Below are positions 10,648-24,700 of a stretch of DNA of 64,000 bases, piece by piece. The translations under genes were made by a program, and so were the position numbers. The stretch is from Malania oleifera (lineage: Eukaryota; Streptophyta; Magnoliopsida; Santalales; Ximeniaceae). The stretch lies in assembly GCF_029873635.1 (NCBI RefSeq), contig NC_080417.1:29535682-29599681 (forward strand). The letters are read 5' to 3'. How positions within the stretch are numbered: position 1 is the stretch's first letter; every line of letters starts with the position of its first letter. The notes below the pieces were generated by a model. It was not told the origin of the DNA. It saw only the letters and a program-made list of their open reading frames with translations, and searched no databases.

Positions 10648-13600
10648 ATGCCGGACTACAGTGAAAGGTATGAGGTGAACGGAGAAGATTTCGATAACTA
10701 CGGCACTTCTCCTCAACAACGAGGTGGTAGCCATGGCGGTCCTGATGATTACGGCGATTCGAAATCTCAGGTACCTTCATGTTGTGGCTTCTGAATTGAA
10801 TTATATGCTGAGATCTTTGAAGAAGCTGAAGTAATTTTGATCCGTGTTAGATTTAGGGTTTTGAATGCACACAGGGTTTTATGTACTTCTATTTGCTATC
10901 AATTAGGGTTCTTAGGGTAATTCGAGAATAACTGTTTCTTGCTTCTTGGAGTCTAGGTCTTTCTTTTGGCTCATTCTTTTTTTTTTTTTTCTATTTTATT
11001 TAATGGTGTAGCCTTGTCAATGTATTTTTATGGACCTTAACTCATAAGGTTGGAATTTCTCTTGTTGACGTGTTTTGGATGAGCATAAGGTTTTTATGCT
11101 ATTCTTTTTTTTGCTTTCAGCTCTTATTGTATTGGGCTTTCAGTTGGTTTGTTCTTTTTTTGGTGTAGTTATGCCAGTGTGTAGTGCAATGAAGCTTAGG
11201 TGTATGTGTTATGCTCGTGCGTAATAGTTTTGCAATTTGCATTTTGTGGTCTTGCTCTTCACATTGTGCTGTTAACTTGTATGTGTTGTCTGACCAAACC
11301 ATTTCAGAGACTTCAGAGGCAGGCTAGTGACTTGTTCATGGGTAGGCATGCTCAGTTGGTTCTTTTGGTCTGTTCAGTTGAAAAATATTGTTGTTTTTAG
11401 TTCTGTTTAGACATGAATTGAAATGGCTGAACTTGCTATTACCAATTGAAGTTGACTGAACTGAAAAATTTTGGTTTATATGCCACTATAACCAAACTGA
11501 CTCATGTTAAGGAGAGAAAAGAATCAGAGATTCTAATAATGGGTACATGAAAGAAGCTCAGAGCTGCTTGCTTCTATATATGTCCATTAATATTTTGAAT
11601 GTCCAAGAAATTTGAAGTGAGAAATGTCTTCTAACTGCATCAATCTTGTAATTTTATCCATGCTATGGTCCAAAGGCTCATGTGGTTGAAAATATGTGAA
11701 TGGATGCCTTTACAGAACCCAAACAACTGGGTAAATGATCTGACTAATTGACAAAGGGTTGGGGGAGGGGAGATTAGATAATAACCTCACTTCTTCTTTC
11801 TTCCATCCTGATTATAGAAGGAATTTCACAGAAATTAGACAAGTTGACTCCTTGCATTACACAATGATAGCTGCTCAGACCCTGTAATCGGTATTTAATG
11901 CCAAAGCTCTCCATCTGTTTTATTTGATGAATTTGAGGGATGAGTGCCATCAGGCTGAGGAGGAAGAAGCAGAAGCAGAAGCAGAAGAGGAGGAAGAATC
12001 ATGAGATGTACTATGGCTTGCAGAATTATGGTAAAATAAGGGAAAAGGAGCAGATGTATGCACATTGAGAGCAAGATCTTTTATTTTTATTTGTGCACAT
12101 CGAGAATAAGTCCTTAAAATAAAAGAAAAGAAAAGAAAAGAAAAGAGAAGAACTGTTGGGTGATCGAATCATTCAGTTCAATTGGTTTTTAATGATTAAA
12201 CTTAAGAGAATGAACTAGTTTATTTTTCTAAAGTTCCTCACTGAACTGATCAAATTGCTGAAGCCAGTGAACCAGGCCCTCTCTGAAGTGGTTCATTTTT
12301 GGTACAGACCCTCTTATTTGCAGCAATGATGGGAGACAGAATTCAAGATTCAAGTTCTCTATTATGACCTCCTTTGATCCCCTAACCTCGTAATTGTAAC
12401 CACTTAGTGATGGCATTATTTCTGTGCAATATGGTTTTCATAATATGCGTGTTGGGTCTAGCATGTTGAATGTCAGGAGGATGGTGTTGGTATTCTAGCA
12501 CCCTAAAATTTTGGTAGTCCTTAGCAGTTAGCAAACTCTAAATTTTTCTTTTTATTACTGTTTGGTAATTATCTAACTTTTGCATTTGGTGGTTGTCAAT
12601 AGCTAATAAAGTCCAAAAAAGCAGCTGATAGCAAAAGCTCAAAATCTTAGTTTTTCCCAACCACAATTCCAACCGTGACAGAAGCTATGAACTGCTACAG
12701 AGGCTGCGAAATGCAATAGCAACTGAGAATTGTAAATGGCAATTATAACTGCAATACCAGAAGATCGAACACTAACATTTTTTTTTTGTTTATATAAGCA
12801 AATTAAAACGTGTTGGTTTTTTCCTTCCTCCCTATCCTATTCCTGTAGTTTGAAAATATTATGATGCCCTCATCTCATAACTATATTTACTTGGCTAATA
12901 TCATTGTTGTAGTTTGATTTGATTTTTGTAATATATACTGCTGACACAATCAAATTGCATCAGCATGGTTCTCGTGATTATGAAATAGAGTCTTCAAAAA
13001 GCAGGGAAAGGGAAAAGGACAGGGATAGAGGACGGGACAGGGACCGAGATAGAGACAGGGACAGGGACAGAGACAGGGAAAGGGAAAGAGATCGTGATCG
13101 TCACCACAGAGACCGTCACAGAGATCGAAGTGAAAGAAGGGAACGGGGAAGAGATAGAGATGATGATGATGACTATCACCGGAACCGAGACTTTGATAGG
13201 TAGTGCTAGCATAGTACTGTGTTAACATCTATTATGGTTTTTGTCCTATTATTATTAATGATAACTTGCTATATGAATTTATTCATTGTCTACTCGTATA
13301 TTGTTTCTTATTGTTTACACTATTAACAAGACTACATATTGACTTTGGATCTTGTGGTAGAAAACCATATGCAATATACTTTGTAAATATTCAATTCCTA
13401 ATTCTTTTTTACTGGCTTATAAGTATTTTTAATTGAATTTTTATATGTTAGTGATTAATTGATTAATTTGCAGGCGAAGAGATTTTGACAAAGATAGAGA
13501 TGACAGACATAGGCGTCGGTCTCGGTCTCGATCAAAGGTTAGATCTGAGCACAGATCGCGATCGCGATCACGCTCACGCTCAAAAAGGTTTGCTACATTT

Positions 13601-16600
13601 GCTCTCTCCCTCTCTATCTAGTGTGTAAAGTTCTTTTAACAGTGAAACCAAGTTGTTTTACTGGGTTGAACCAAAATTGAAGTGTTTTGACTAAGCTTGC
13701 TAGGGTGTTGGGTGAATGTGGTTTAGTTCCAGGACTGAATTGATTCTGTGGAATCAATTTGAACTGCAAACTAAGATTTTCTATTTCCTATATAAATTAA
13801 CTCTTTTTAATTAATTATTTCAAAGCAGTTGTTTTTCTTCTAGCTTTCTAGTGCTAATAATGTATTGTTGCAGCAAAAGGATAAGTGGTTTTGACCTGGG
13901 ACCTCCTGCTTCAGCAATGTTAGCTGGTGCAGCTGCTGCTGCTGCAGGTACATGTCTTGTCTTATATGATTAGAATTTTTATGGTTTTTAACTGCTATTT
14001 CTTGTCTTTTCTTTGTTTGTTATAGTGTGGAAAGTTCGTATCAAATTACTTGCTGTCCTTTTGGTAAGCTATACTTGTTTGTTCATTTTTTGGAGGCACA
14101 TGCAACCTTTCTAAGCCATAATCTTTGGATGGCCTATGTTTTTTTTAGCTGCTTACTTGATGAAATAATTCCGAAACTGAAAGTTGTTTTGGTGTTTCTT
14201 TGTTTTTGGTGTTTGTTTGTTTGTTTGTGTCTTATTGTTGTTGTAAGAAGGCAATGTTGGGCTACTTGCCCCACTGTGCTGACTATGGGCGTGAGCCGAC
14301 ATCTGTAGCTTTTATGTACAAGGAGGAATCAATGCACCAGTTTCATGGGTCTTGTTCGTCTTCAACCGGCAACTATTGCCTGTTTTTGGTAGTCTTACAA
14401 ATATTTCCTCCAAACCTTGAATACAATGTATTCCTTTAATCTCTTTCAATCATATTTATTGCAGGAGGATAGGATATGCTATGACCATCAAGTTCTTACC
14501 AAAAAAATAGTTTTATATGCTAGTTGGTTAATATGTTAAACTTAAGGAGATGACTTTTATTAGTTTTTAAGATGTAATTTGATTAGCATTTGCAGGTCAA
14601 ATTACGGGGACCACCCCACCTCTTCCTGGAATGTTTCCTAACATGTTTCCAACACTTCCTGGACAGGTATATATTCTCTCGTCTATAGTTGGAATCTGTT
14701 TGATTATTTTATGTATTTGCAGAGTGTAGGAATGCTTTTACTGAATTTATTGTTTATTTGTTGCAGCAGTTTGGAGCTCTTCCGGTTATGCCTGTTCAGG
14801 CAATGACTCAGCAGGTTAGCCAAATTTTGATTCCGTCAAATTTTTTCTTTATATTTTTTTTATCTCCATATGTTGTTGCACTTCATGATTTTCACTTTTT
14901 TTGTTTGACAGGCTACTAGGCATGCTCGGCGGGTATATGTTGGCGGGCTTTCACCCACAGCAAATGAACAGGTCCTTTGTCTCTTTTATCTTATATCTAT
15001 TTGCTGATGTTTGTGGCTTAGGAATATATTTTTTGATAGGTGCACTGATACCCTAGCATGACAGGCAAAACATCCCGCAAGGGAAGTTGGTACATAATGG
15101 CTCACTAGCCTATGTTCTTATGAATTTTCATTCCTCACTTATAGAGCATGATTAACCTTCTTGTTATGAGTGCTATCTGCTTCATTTTTTTTTTTTAAAT
15201 GATCACTCCTTTTTTTTTTTTGACAGTCTGTTGCGACCTTTTTCAGCCAAGTTATGGCTGCAATTGGAGGAAACACTGCGGGCCCAGGTATGCCATATGT
15301 GGATCAAAAATGGCTTGCCCATTCTAGCTAGTTGTTGGAGTGTATATTTTTTGCTCATTACTTCTTGGGTGCTCAGGTGATGCTGTTGTCAATGTTTATA
15401 TAAACCATGAAAAGAAGTTTGCTTTTGTGGAGATGAGATCTGTTGAGGAGGCTAGTAATGCAATGGCTTTGGATGGGATTATTTTTGAGGTATTGCAATT
15501 TTCTCAACTGATAGTTGAAGTATGCCTTTTGATGGCACCACTTAAATATTTAACTTTAATCCATGCATAAGCTCAATATGCTGTGGTACTGATATGTTTT
15601 ACCTTTCAATCCAGGGAGCTCCAGTTAAGGTGAGAAGGCCTAGTGATTACAACCCTTCACTTGCTGCGACACTTGGTCCAAGTCAGCCCAATCCCAATCT
15701 GAATCTGGCTGCTGTTGGGTTGACCCCAGGGTCTGCTGGTGGGCTTGAGGGTCCTGACCGCATATTTGTGGGTGGGCTCCCTTATTATTTCACAGAAGCA
15801 CAGATCCGCGAATTGCTAGAGTCCTTTGGTCCCCTTCGTGGTTTTGATTTAGTGAAGGACAGAGAAACGGGAAATTCGAAAGGCTATGCATTTTGTGTTT
15901 ATCAGGATCTCTCGGTTACAGATATTGCTTGTGCAGCTCTCAATGGAATTAAGATGGGTGATAAAACTCTTACAGTTAGGCGTGCAAACCAGGGTGCTTC
16001 CCAACCAAAACCTGAGCAAGAGAGTGTATTATTGCATGCCCAACAGCAGATAGCATTGCAGGTGAAATAAATTGACATGTTTGTTCTTGGACAATAGTGT
16101 TACCATAAAGAACATGAACTTAACTTGAGAAAAGGGTTGTGTTAGTTCTTTTTAATTGGAATAAATGCTTCATCACATCTTGAGAGGAGCAGGCTTGAAA
16201 CATTGTATTTTCAGATGTTTGCACACACGTGCATGCACACAAAACTGTGCATATACACTATTACTTTTATGACTGGAAGTGTGGTTACATCTTGTTGAAC
16301 TGCTCATCTTTTTTAATTGCTGAATGAGATATTGTTAGGAGGGGGTTCTTGTTGAACTCATCATTTTTAATTTCTGGATAAGATATTGTTATTTGGGTTC
16401 CACCTTGTTTTGATTTTAATATTTAAATTCCCTTCATGTACAACAAAAACTAAGCCTTAGCATGTGGGTTTGCTTTGATCCCTTGTGCCGTTCCACTTAT
16501 TAGAACAGTCTCTCCTGAAAATTAGAGTGTTGTTTTTTTTTTTGAATTTCTTTTATTATTCTGTGCATTTTAATTGTTAGTCATGATTTTATATGTAAGA

Positions 16601-17610
16601 TAATTTTTTGGTTGGTTTTGCAGAGGCTTATGTTGCAACCTGGTTCGCTCGCGACCAAGGTTGTGTGTCTGACACAAGTGGTTAGTGCTGATGAGCTCAA
16701 AGACGATGAGGAGTATGAAGATATAATGGAAGACATGAGACAAGAGGGTGGAAAATTTGGTAAATACTGTTCACTGACCAGCTGTCCACCCTTGCGGTTA
16801 TTTTTTTTTTAAAACTCCTTTTTAAGCAGCCAAACTCGTAGCATAAAATATTAATTTCCTTTTGTCTTATATCTTTCTGTTTTACAGCCTTTTCTAGTCC
16901 CACATTCTGCTATAAAGAATCAGGCCTAACATACAGACAGAAGACTCCATAACCTTCTATCTATGTTCACCTGATATTGTTTTTCTATATATTCTGAGAA
17001 TATGTGAGGGCCTAAAACCTTTACTTGTATGTTTGCAGGCAACTTAGTGAACGTTGTTATTCCGCGCCCAAGTCCAACTGGTGAACCCTTGCCAGGAGTT
17101 GGGAAGGTTGGTAGTTGTGCTGATTTTTATATTGTCCTCTGTAACTTGATAATACTTTGTAGGATTGTACATGTTGCATGTTAGTTTACTGTCTTGTGTT
17201 TGGCTCCATTTCATTTGATTTGCCTGCTTTAATCTAGCTGGGTTTTGTCTGCTGTTTTCTCCTGATATGCATGCTGCATTCCAACATATTCCCAGCAAAA
17301 AAACAAGTTTTTGAAAGTTAGATGAGCTGTTAATATTTTGATTGAAGGTCAGTTCGCATGGACATAATGGGTGAATTTGTCATTCCATGTCATCATCTCC
17401 AGTGGAATGGTTTAACCCACAATGTCATTTGGTCATCGGACCAACATGATTGGAGATGTCTTTCGATAACTTCAATATATTACCGATGAGTGGAAAAGGC
17501 ATTTCTACCAGAGTTTCATTACCATGTTTTACAATCACGAGAATGACGCAGCAAATCCACGAAGGATCAGAATGGTTAAGCCCGACATGATTGGAGATGT
17601 TATCATAGGC

Positions 17611-17658
<48 letters not shown>

Positions 17659-18271
17659 TGCATTACTCTACAGGGTTCTTTAAGTTCATGGCTATTTGAG
17701 TGTGTTTATTTATGTTGGAAATTAATTTGTGTGGAAGGGTTGTATTGTGCCATTGCTAGGATTCTTATGGTTTGACCTTATTAAATAAAAGCTTGTGATC
17801 ATTATATGCCAACTAGACAGACATGGGCTTTTAAATGAACCAGAACTACTGAGCTAAGCCCTTGTCTGACTTGAGCTCCTGATTGCACAAAACTTTAATT
17901 CATAGCACCCTAATTTTTCCAATTTGATCATTGTATTAAGGTCCATTATATGTTAACATGTTCATGCACTCAGGATCCGTATTTGCCATTCTTTCTCTCT
18001 CTCTCTCTCACAGTTGGAGCACTTGATTTGCTGTTCATTTTTCCCCCCATACATGCATCTATGTAAATTGATTTTAATAGTATTCATATCAAAGCTAATT
18101 TTTTGGTACTGATTTTGCGTGGCTCCAAATAAGGTGTTTTTGGAGTATTCAGATGTTGATGGTTCTACAAAGGCACGGACTGGGATGAATGGAAGGAAAT
18201 TTGGGGGAAATCAAGTGGTTGCAGTCTTTTATCCGGAGAACAAGTTTGCTCAGGCGGAGTATGATGCTTGA
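10648..18271 (+). CDS. U2AF65: Splicing factor U2AF large subunit (U2AF65), 13 coding exons
   Basis: The large subunit of U2AF binds the polypyrimidine tract at 3' splice sites in the nucleus and recruits U2 snRNP. Exons by phase and GT-AG: 10648-10770, 12964-13199, 13474-13587, 13874-13947, 14596-14666, 14767-14814, 14912-14971, 15227-15287, 15377-15489, 15615-16061, 16624-16759, 17039-17106, 18134-18271 (stop TGA). They sum to 562 residues, close to Arabidopsis U2AF65A/B. Domains: an N-terminal RD/RE/RS-rich region (about 48-157); RRM1 from about 228 (RNP2 VYVGGL, RNP1 KFAFVEM); RRM2 from about 349 (RNP2 IFVGGL, RNP1 KGYAFCVY); and a C-terminal U2AF-homology motif (about 460-562) with RKF in the R-X-F position that binds partner ligands. 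The 2.2-kb first intron is the longest. The start is chosen because MPDYSERYE opens the only frame spliced in phase. Exon 6 has a tandem TTGCAGCAG acceptor, and the last intron has a weak acceptor (CCAAATAAG). The gene looks intact. Confidence 0.96.
12120..12150. repeat. (AAAAG)n microsatellite in U2AF65 intron 1
   Basis: About five AAAAG units. It lies within the 2.2-kb first intron and has no coding role. Confidence 0.85.
17611..17657. repeat. (AT)n(GT)n compound microsatellite in U2AF65 intron 12
   Basis: A run of AT followed by about 16 GT units in the last, 1-kb intron. Alternating purine-pyrimidine tracts of this kind are length-variable and can form Z-DNA. Confidence 0.95.
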
Positions 18272-18594
18272 GCATACAGAGAAATAGCGTTGGCATTAGC
18301 ATTAGCGTAGAATATGGGCTTCCTGGCATCTTGGCTTTCAGTTCCATTACAATGAATATTGTTTCTGCTTTTGTTTTTTTTTTTGTGGGAACGTTTCTCC
18401 TCAATGTGTATTAGCTACCTGACTTAGGATGATGAGTCCTTTGACATATAAAATATATATCTTGTAGGATGGATATATCGATATTTTGGTTCTTTAAATG
18501 ACGAAGCCAATTCCCACATGGTTGATATCCTTGGTCTGGTTTCTCATCCCCCTGTCCCTTTTCGATTACCTGCCAACTCTGTCCACCTAATAAA
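18272..18594 (+). terminator. U2AF65 3' UTR and likely poly(A) signal
   Basis: AATAAA at 18589-18594 lies 318 bases after the stop codon, in a T-rich context, and is the best poly(A) signal candidate. A second AATAAA-like site lies near 18720. Cleavage would fall some 15-30 bases after the site that is used. Confidence 0.45.
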
Positions 18595-18796
18595 ATTTCT
18601 CTTGAATTTTCAGTGATGGCACCTATTTCCTACCTGCTTGGTCAATTTTCTCACGGTTTTCTGGCAATGGTTGCCTAGTGTGTTGCTGATTGTAAATGGG
18701 AACCAACAGAGGGACCCAAAATAAAGAATCCTTAATTTTTTCATGCTTGATACGTGCTTGGTGCGAGGATTTGAGGAAAATTATGCCCTATGATGA

Positions 18797-21700
18797 CTTT
18801 GTTTCATTATACTATTTTTGATATAATAGTAATTACTTTAAATTAAATTAAATTACTTAAATTATAATTTCTTAATTTGTTGAATGTCAAAATTATTTGC
18901 ACCATACAGATTTAACAAAAACATATGAATCTTAACTAAAATTTCAAAAATTTTAAGAATTTTAGGTCGTGAAAGTTTGTTGAAAAATACACATCCTTTG
19001 GTATAAAATATAAACTTTTAAGAAAAATTAAGCTTTTATTTTTAAAAAATAAATGTTCAAAACTGAAATGTGGGAGTTGTATAAAAATTTTGAAATTTTA
19101 TGAAAATTTTGTGTAGGCTGTGGCTGACTTTAAAATTAATTCAAATTATTATTAAAATCACGATCTCATTTTAATACAATCTTAATCACGCTCACTTATT
19201 ATCATGTCATTTATTAAAATTTAAAATCACAATTTGTGATATTGTGTTTCATAGTTTATAGGCTGTTGGCGAGTTATTATTACAATAGAAAGTGCAATTT
19301 GAAAATGTGGTGTTAGCTGTTTCAAAAATGAGACTACTTCTTCACTTCTCTCTTGGTTCCTCCCTCTCAGAACCCTAAACCCTCCCGCCACCAACAACTC
19401 CACAATCTCAATCTCTAGAGCGAAAGCAAAACTTCAATTTCGAGTCGACCCCGACAAGGCCCTAGAAATCTATTCTTCAGACTCTGACAATTACATTTCC
19501 TCTGTCTCCTCTTGCTATGCTCAGGAATACACCGTTTGATGCCTCGCCAAATCTCAACACTTTGACGACATCGATACCATACTTGAATCCCACAAAAAGA
19601 TCCCAAAATCACCCACAAACCTTACCTCTCCACCTTGATTCGATCCTATGGCAGAGCTGGGATGTTCAATCACGTCCTCAAGCCTATAGAATTTACAGAA
19701 TACTTTCATTAACATAAAATGTCCTATATATAGGACATGTACAAAGTATGATTGTTATAAATTCAAAATTATATAAATACAAAACAAGAAGATCCTAGAC
19801 TATCATTTATAAATAAATGTTCAAATAATACAATTGGAGAATCCTAGACTATCGCTGACTATCGGATATCAACTAATCTTCAACGACAAGGATTCTCAGC
19901 TATTCAGCAACAAATGAAATCGTCGACGGTTTTGTTCAAGAAATGTTTCTGTCTGAAATCGTCAAAGTAATTGTCGATGGGTATACAACAACCGTCGATG
20001 GTTGGCTGAAAAACTATACAATTTCCTTTATACGCTTCCTCAAGGCATGCCATCAGATAAGCCAATCTTGGAGCACAGAGATTGAAATTTTTGACGTGAT
20101 AAAGCTTTAGTCAAGAGGTCTGCAAGCTGGCCGTGGGTGCTGATATGAGATACTTGCAGCATTCCTTCGGTGACCAGATCACGAACAAAATGAAGATCAA
20201 TAATAATATGCTTCATCCTTGAATGCATAACAGTATTGAGATTTAACTAAGTAGCACCAATATTATCACAAACTAAATGTGGAGGTTTAGTAATTGGAAT
20301 ACCGAGTTCATGAAACAATGAGCGAATCCAAACAAGCTTGGAGGTGGCTGAAGCAAGAGCACAATATGCCGCCTTGGTGGAGGAACAAGCCACAACACGC
20401 TAACTTTGCATGCTCCAGGAAATGGGACAATCACCCAGAAAAATAAAATAAACAGAGGTGGAGGATCTTGTATCCCTATCACCGGCCCAATCTGCATCAG
20501 AGAATCCTTGAAGATTAAGATTTTAGTGCGCTTGAGAATGCCATGATTAAGAGTGCCCTTCAAGTATTGCAGAACGCGTTTGGCAGCGGTCCAATGAAGC
20601 TGAGACGGTTTATGCATGAACTGAGCCAACTTATTGACCGGGAAGGCAATGTCGGGCCAAGTAAGATAAATATATTGGAGAGCTCCTATAACTCAGAGGT
20701 ACTTAGTAGGATCAATAGGAGAATAGTCATCCTGAATCTGATGAAGATCCTTTGTGGCAAGTAAAGTCATCACTACCTTGGCATCGTTCGTCTTGGTGTG
20801 AGAAAGAAGATCCCAAATATGTCTTTTTTTGGGATAGGAACAACCCACGGGTAATTGAAATCATCTCGACACCAAGAAAATAATGCAAGGGACCAAGATC
20901 CTTCAAAGAAAACCGATAACCAAGATGTTGAACAACTTTAGAGATAACAACAGAATTACTTTGAGTGAGTAAGAGATCATCCACATATACTAGAAAATAG
21001 AGGGTAACACCATCACAATTATAGATTAATAGAGAGGAGTAAAATTTGGACTGTTGAAATCCCAGTTGAAGAAGACAAGAACTCAGGTCTTGATACCAAG
21101 CATGAGGTGCTTGTTTCAAGCCATACAAAGACTTCTTTAACCTGCAAACATGAGAAGGTAGGGTAGGATCAACAAAATAGGAGGTTGAACCATGAATACA
21201 TCCTCATGAATTCGGCCATGTAGAAATGCATTATTAACATCCAGCTGTCAAAGTGGCCAATTTTTTAACTGCTATGGAGAGGATAGCTCGAATAATCACC
21301 AACTTCACAATAGGGTTGAACGTGTTTTTATAATCAAAACCAGAACGTTGATGAAAACGTTTGACCAACCATGCTTTATAGTGAGAAATACTACCATTAG
21401 GATTTCGTTTGATACAGAAAACCCATTTGCGGCCAATGAATTTGATAGTGGAGCATAGTAGAACAAGCTCCCATATGCTATGTTTAACCAAAGCAGTGAA
21501 CTCCTCAGACATTGCATGCCGCCACTTGGGATCCTTCAAGGCCACACACATGTGGGCTCTATAGGTTGAGGAAGAGGATGTTTTGTGGTAAAGGAAAGAT
21601 GTTTGGGTCTATGAATATTATTCATGGACCGGGTAGTCATAGCATGAGTACGGGTGGACTGGTTCAGAGATGCAGGTGTGGTGGGTGAAGGTATTACCGC

Positions 21701-24700
21701 TGGCTGAGAGTGTGCAGGGGAGGATGAGGAGGACCAAGAAGGTGAAGCCGAAGCTGCAGGAGTGCTATCCATTACAGTGGTAGGAGAGGAGGGTATCCAT
21801 CCAATGGAAGACACTGCTGGTATCGCAAGATCCTGTGTGTTAGCACCTGAAACTGACAAAGAAGGCATAGTGACATGGGTAGAGGAAGAATAAATTAAAA
21901 CACACTCATCAAAGTGCACATGCCTAGACACATAGATATGAGATATAACAAGGTCCATACACTTATAGACACTTTGTGATGAACTTGAGTAACCAAGGAA
22001 GAGACAAGGCTTTGATTTTGGTTGAAGTTTATTTGTCGTATAAGGTTTGAGCCATGGGTAACATTGACAACAAAAAATGTGCAACTTCTTGTAATTAGAG
22101 AGACGACCAAATAAACATTCGAATGAACTTTTATTTTTCAAAATAGGAGTGGGCACACGATTTATCAAATATACCGCTGCCTGAAATGCATAGGACTAAT
22201 AAGATGAAGGAAGACTTGTGTGAATCAGTAGAGTGAGACCTATTTCAACAATGTACTGATGCCTTCTGTTGAGATGTATGGGGAGTGGTGGTTAGCCAAC
22301 TAATAGAGTTAGAAGAAAGAAATTGGCAAATAGAATGATATTCTCCCCCATTATTAGAATACTAGTGCTTGATTTGAAAACCAAGTTGTTTTTCTAGTAG
22401 CCTTTTCAACTGACAGAAAATGGAGCAAACATCACCTTTTCGACTGATGGGAAACCACCAACAATATTTGGTAAAATGATAAATAAATAAGACATAAAAA
22501 CGAAACCCATCAAGTGAAGTGAAAGACGTAGGCTTCCAAACATCAGTATAGATATATTCAAGAGGATGAGTACTAACAAGAGAAGTGGAAGAAAAAGGCA
22601 ATTTATGACTTTTATTGCATTGACAAGCATTACAAAGAGAAGATGAAGACATACGAGACACTACAATTGGAAGAGGAAATGTACGAATAAAAAAAATCAA
22701 CAATTTTGTTTGATGGATGTCCAAGTCGTCTATGCCAAGTGTTAGAGGTTGTTCGTTCACCAGCAAGTGCTAAAATAGAAGACTTGGTAGCAGGAGAAGT
22801 CATCGACATTGGATAGACACTTTCCTGACATTTACTGCGAAGAAAAGTCACCCTCGTGCTTCAATCCTTCACAAGAAAATAAAATAGGTGAAACTAAAGA
22901 TAGCCATTATTGGAATGGGTGAAATTATGAACATAGATTAAGTTCTTGTGAATATTAGGAACAGAAAGAGGATTAGTTAATGTAAAAGACTTTGAGGAAG
23001 AGGGAAGTGTCATAGAGCCAACATCTATGACTCACAAACATGAGCCATCACCAATGATGACCTCATCTGTGCCATCATACTCCGAGTAAAAAGATAAATT
23101 GGCAAGATCAGAGGTGATATTGTTAGAAGCAGTAGAATCCACAAGTCACTTTTTGTCGTTGGATCCGGTGGTAGTGACACAATTCACAGACTTCACTTTG
23201 GAAGTCGAGTGACAAGTGTTGGTCGAGTGTCCCACTTTGTCACATAGTTGACAAATAATTTGGGGCTTACCAGACCGCTCTTTGCGATTATAGTGACCAG
23301 AGTTGGGGCAATGCTGACCATAGGAACTAGTGCTGGAACATTGGTTGCGGTTGAACGTGGAAGAGGTTATATGACGCTGAGTGGTGTTTGTAGTGGCAAC
23401 CAGGGCAGAGTTGAACACTTCAACATGTTTCAAGTAACTTTCATGGCCAATCAGCATGTCATGAAGCTCTTCAAACGTAAGAGAAGTCTCACGTGCTCGA
23501 ATAGGTGCTGCAATATCATGGAATTCAAGACTGAGGCCATTGAGGACATAAAGAGTAATGTCATCCGCTGATACAAGAGAGTCAATCAGAGCAAGTTCAT
23601 CAACTAGAGCCTTGATGGCATGAAGATACTTTGGGATTGAGTGGGACTCTCACTGAATGAGAGTCAACTCCTCTTTAAGTTGCATAACATGAGTCTATGA
23701 ACAACTGACATTCAATCGTTGCAACTTGGATCAAGCATCATGAGCAGTGGTTAAAGCAGCAATGAGCGACATCACTGGTTTAGAGACAGATGCAAGAATG
23801 ACATAAAGGATCAGCTTATCTTGCCTGAGCCAATACCAGAAGGCCGGATTGGAGACATCTGTAGAAGATGAACCGATAGAGGAGGTGCTAGTAGAAAGGG
23901 TCGATGATAGACAAACAGTGGTACCATCAAGATAGCCCTATAGGTCATAGCCAATAAGCATTGATATCAGTTGGGCGAGCCATAAAAGGAAGTTGAAAGG
24001 GGTCAGCTTCAGAGGAAGATAGGAGCCAACATTGATGGCAACAAGAGGAGTGTTACCATTGTTAGGAAGCTCGAAAGTGTTGACAATAATAGACTCAGGG
24101 GAAACAACTATGAGGAAAAAAAACAAGAAGCTTGTTAGAGCCATGAGAAAAAAAAAGTTCGTTGGGAGAATACTTTCATTGATATGAAGATGTCCTAAAT
24201 ATATAATTTGTACAAAGTATGGTTGTTACAAATTCATAAGTATTTAAATATAAAACAAGAAATCCTAAACTATCATATATAAATAAATATTTAAATAATA
24301 TAACTGAGAATCTTAGGCCATCCTAGACTATCAGATATTAACCAATCTTCAATGGTAAGGATTCTCGGCTATTCAGCAACAAACGAAATCGTAGATGGTT
24401 TGGTGGTTGGTTGAAAAACTATATAATTTCCTTTAAGAAGACTTACAATCAGATGGACGAGCTGGGAACTCCGAGATCGGTCGCATCCTTCAAGGTGCTC
24501 CTCTCTGCTTGCAGCCTGTCGAAGCTGTTCGAGCAGGTGCCCAAGCTGTCCTCTAAGATCCCACAAAAGTTCATTCAACATTTTGGCCGATAAAATTTCG
24601 TATGGACCGTATGGTATACTGATTAAGTCCTTCTGTGACTCGGGTTCACTGGAGAAGGCCATAGCGACTCTTGAAGAAATGTAGGAGAAAGCAATCGATG

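Noticed and set aside
12950-13228. Minus-strand frames of 92 and 72 codons
   Set aside because: They are the antisense of the Arg/Asp repeats in U2AF65 exon 2; the low-complexity codons keep several frames open.
17524-17775. 83-codon plus-strand frame with Cys-Val repeats
   Set aside because: It is an intronic GT microsatellite translated by chance, inside U2AF65 intron 12.
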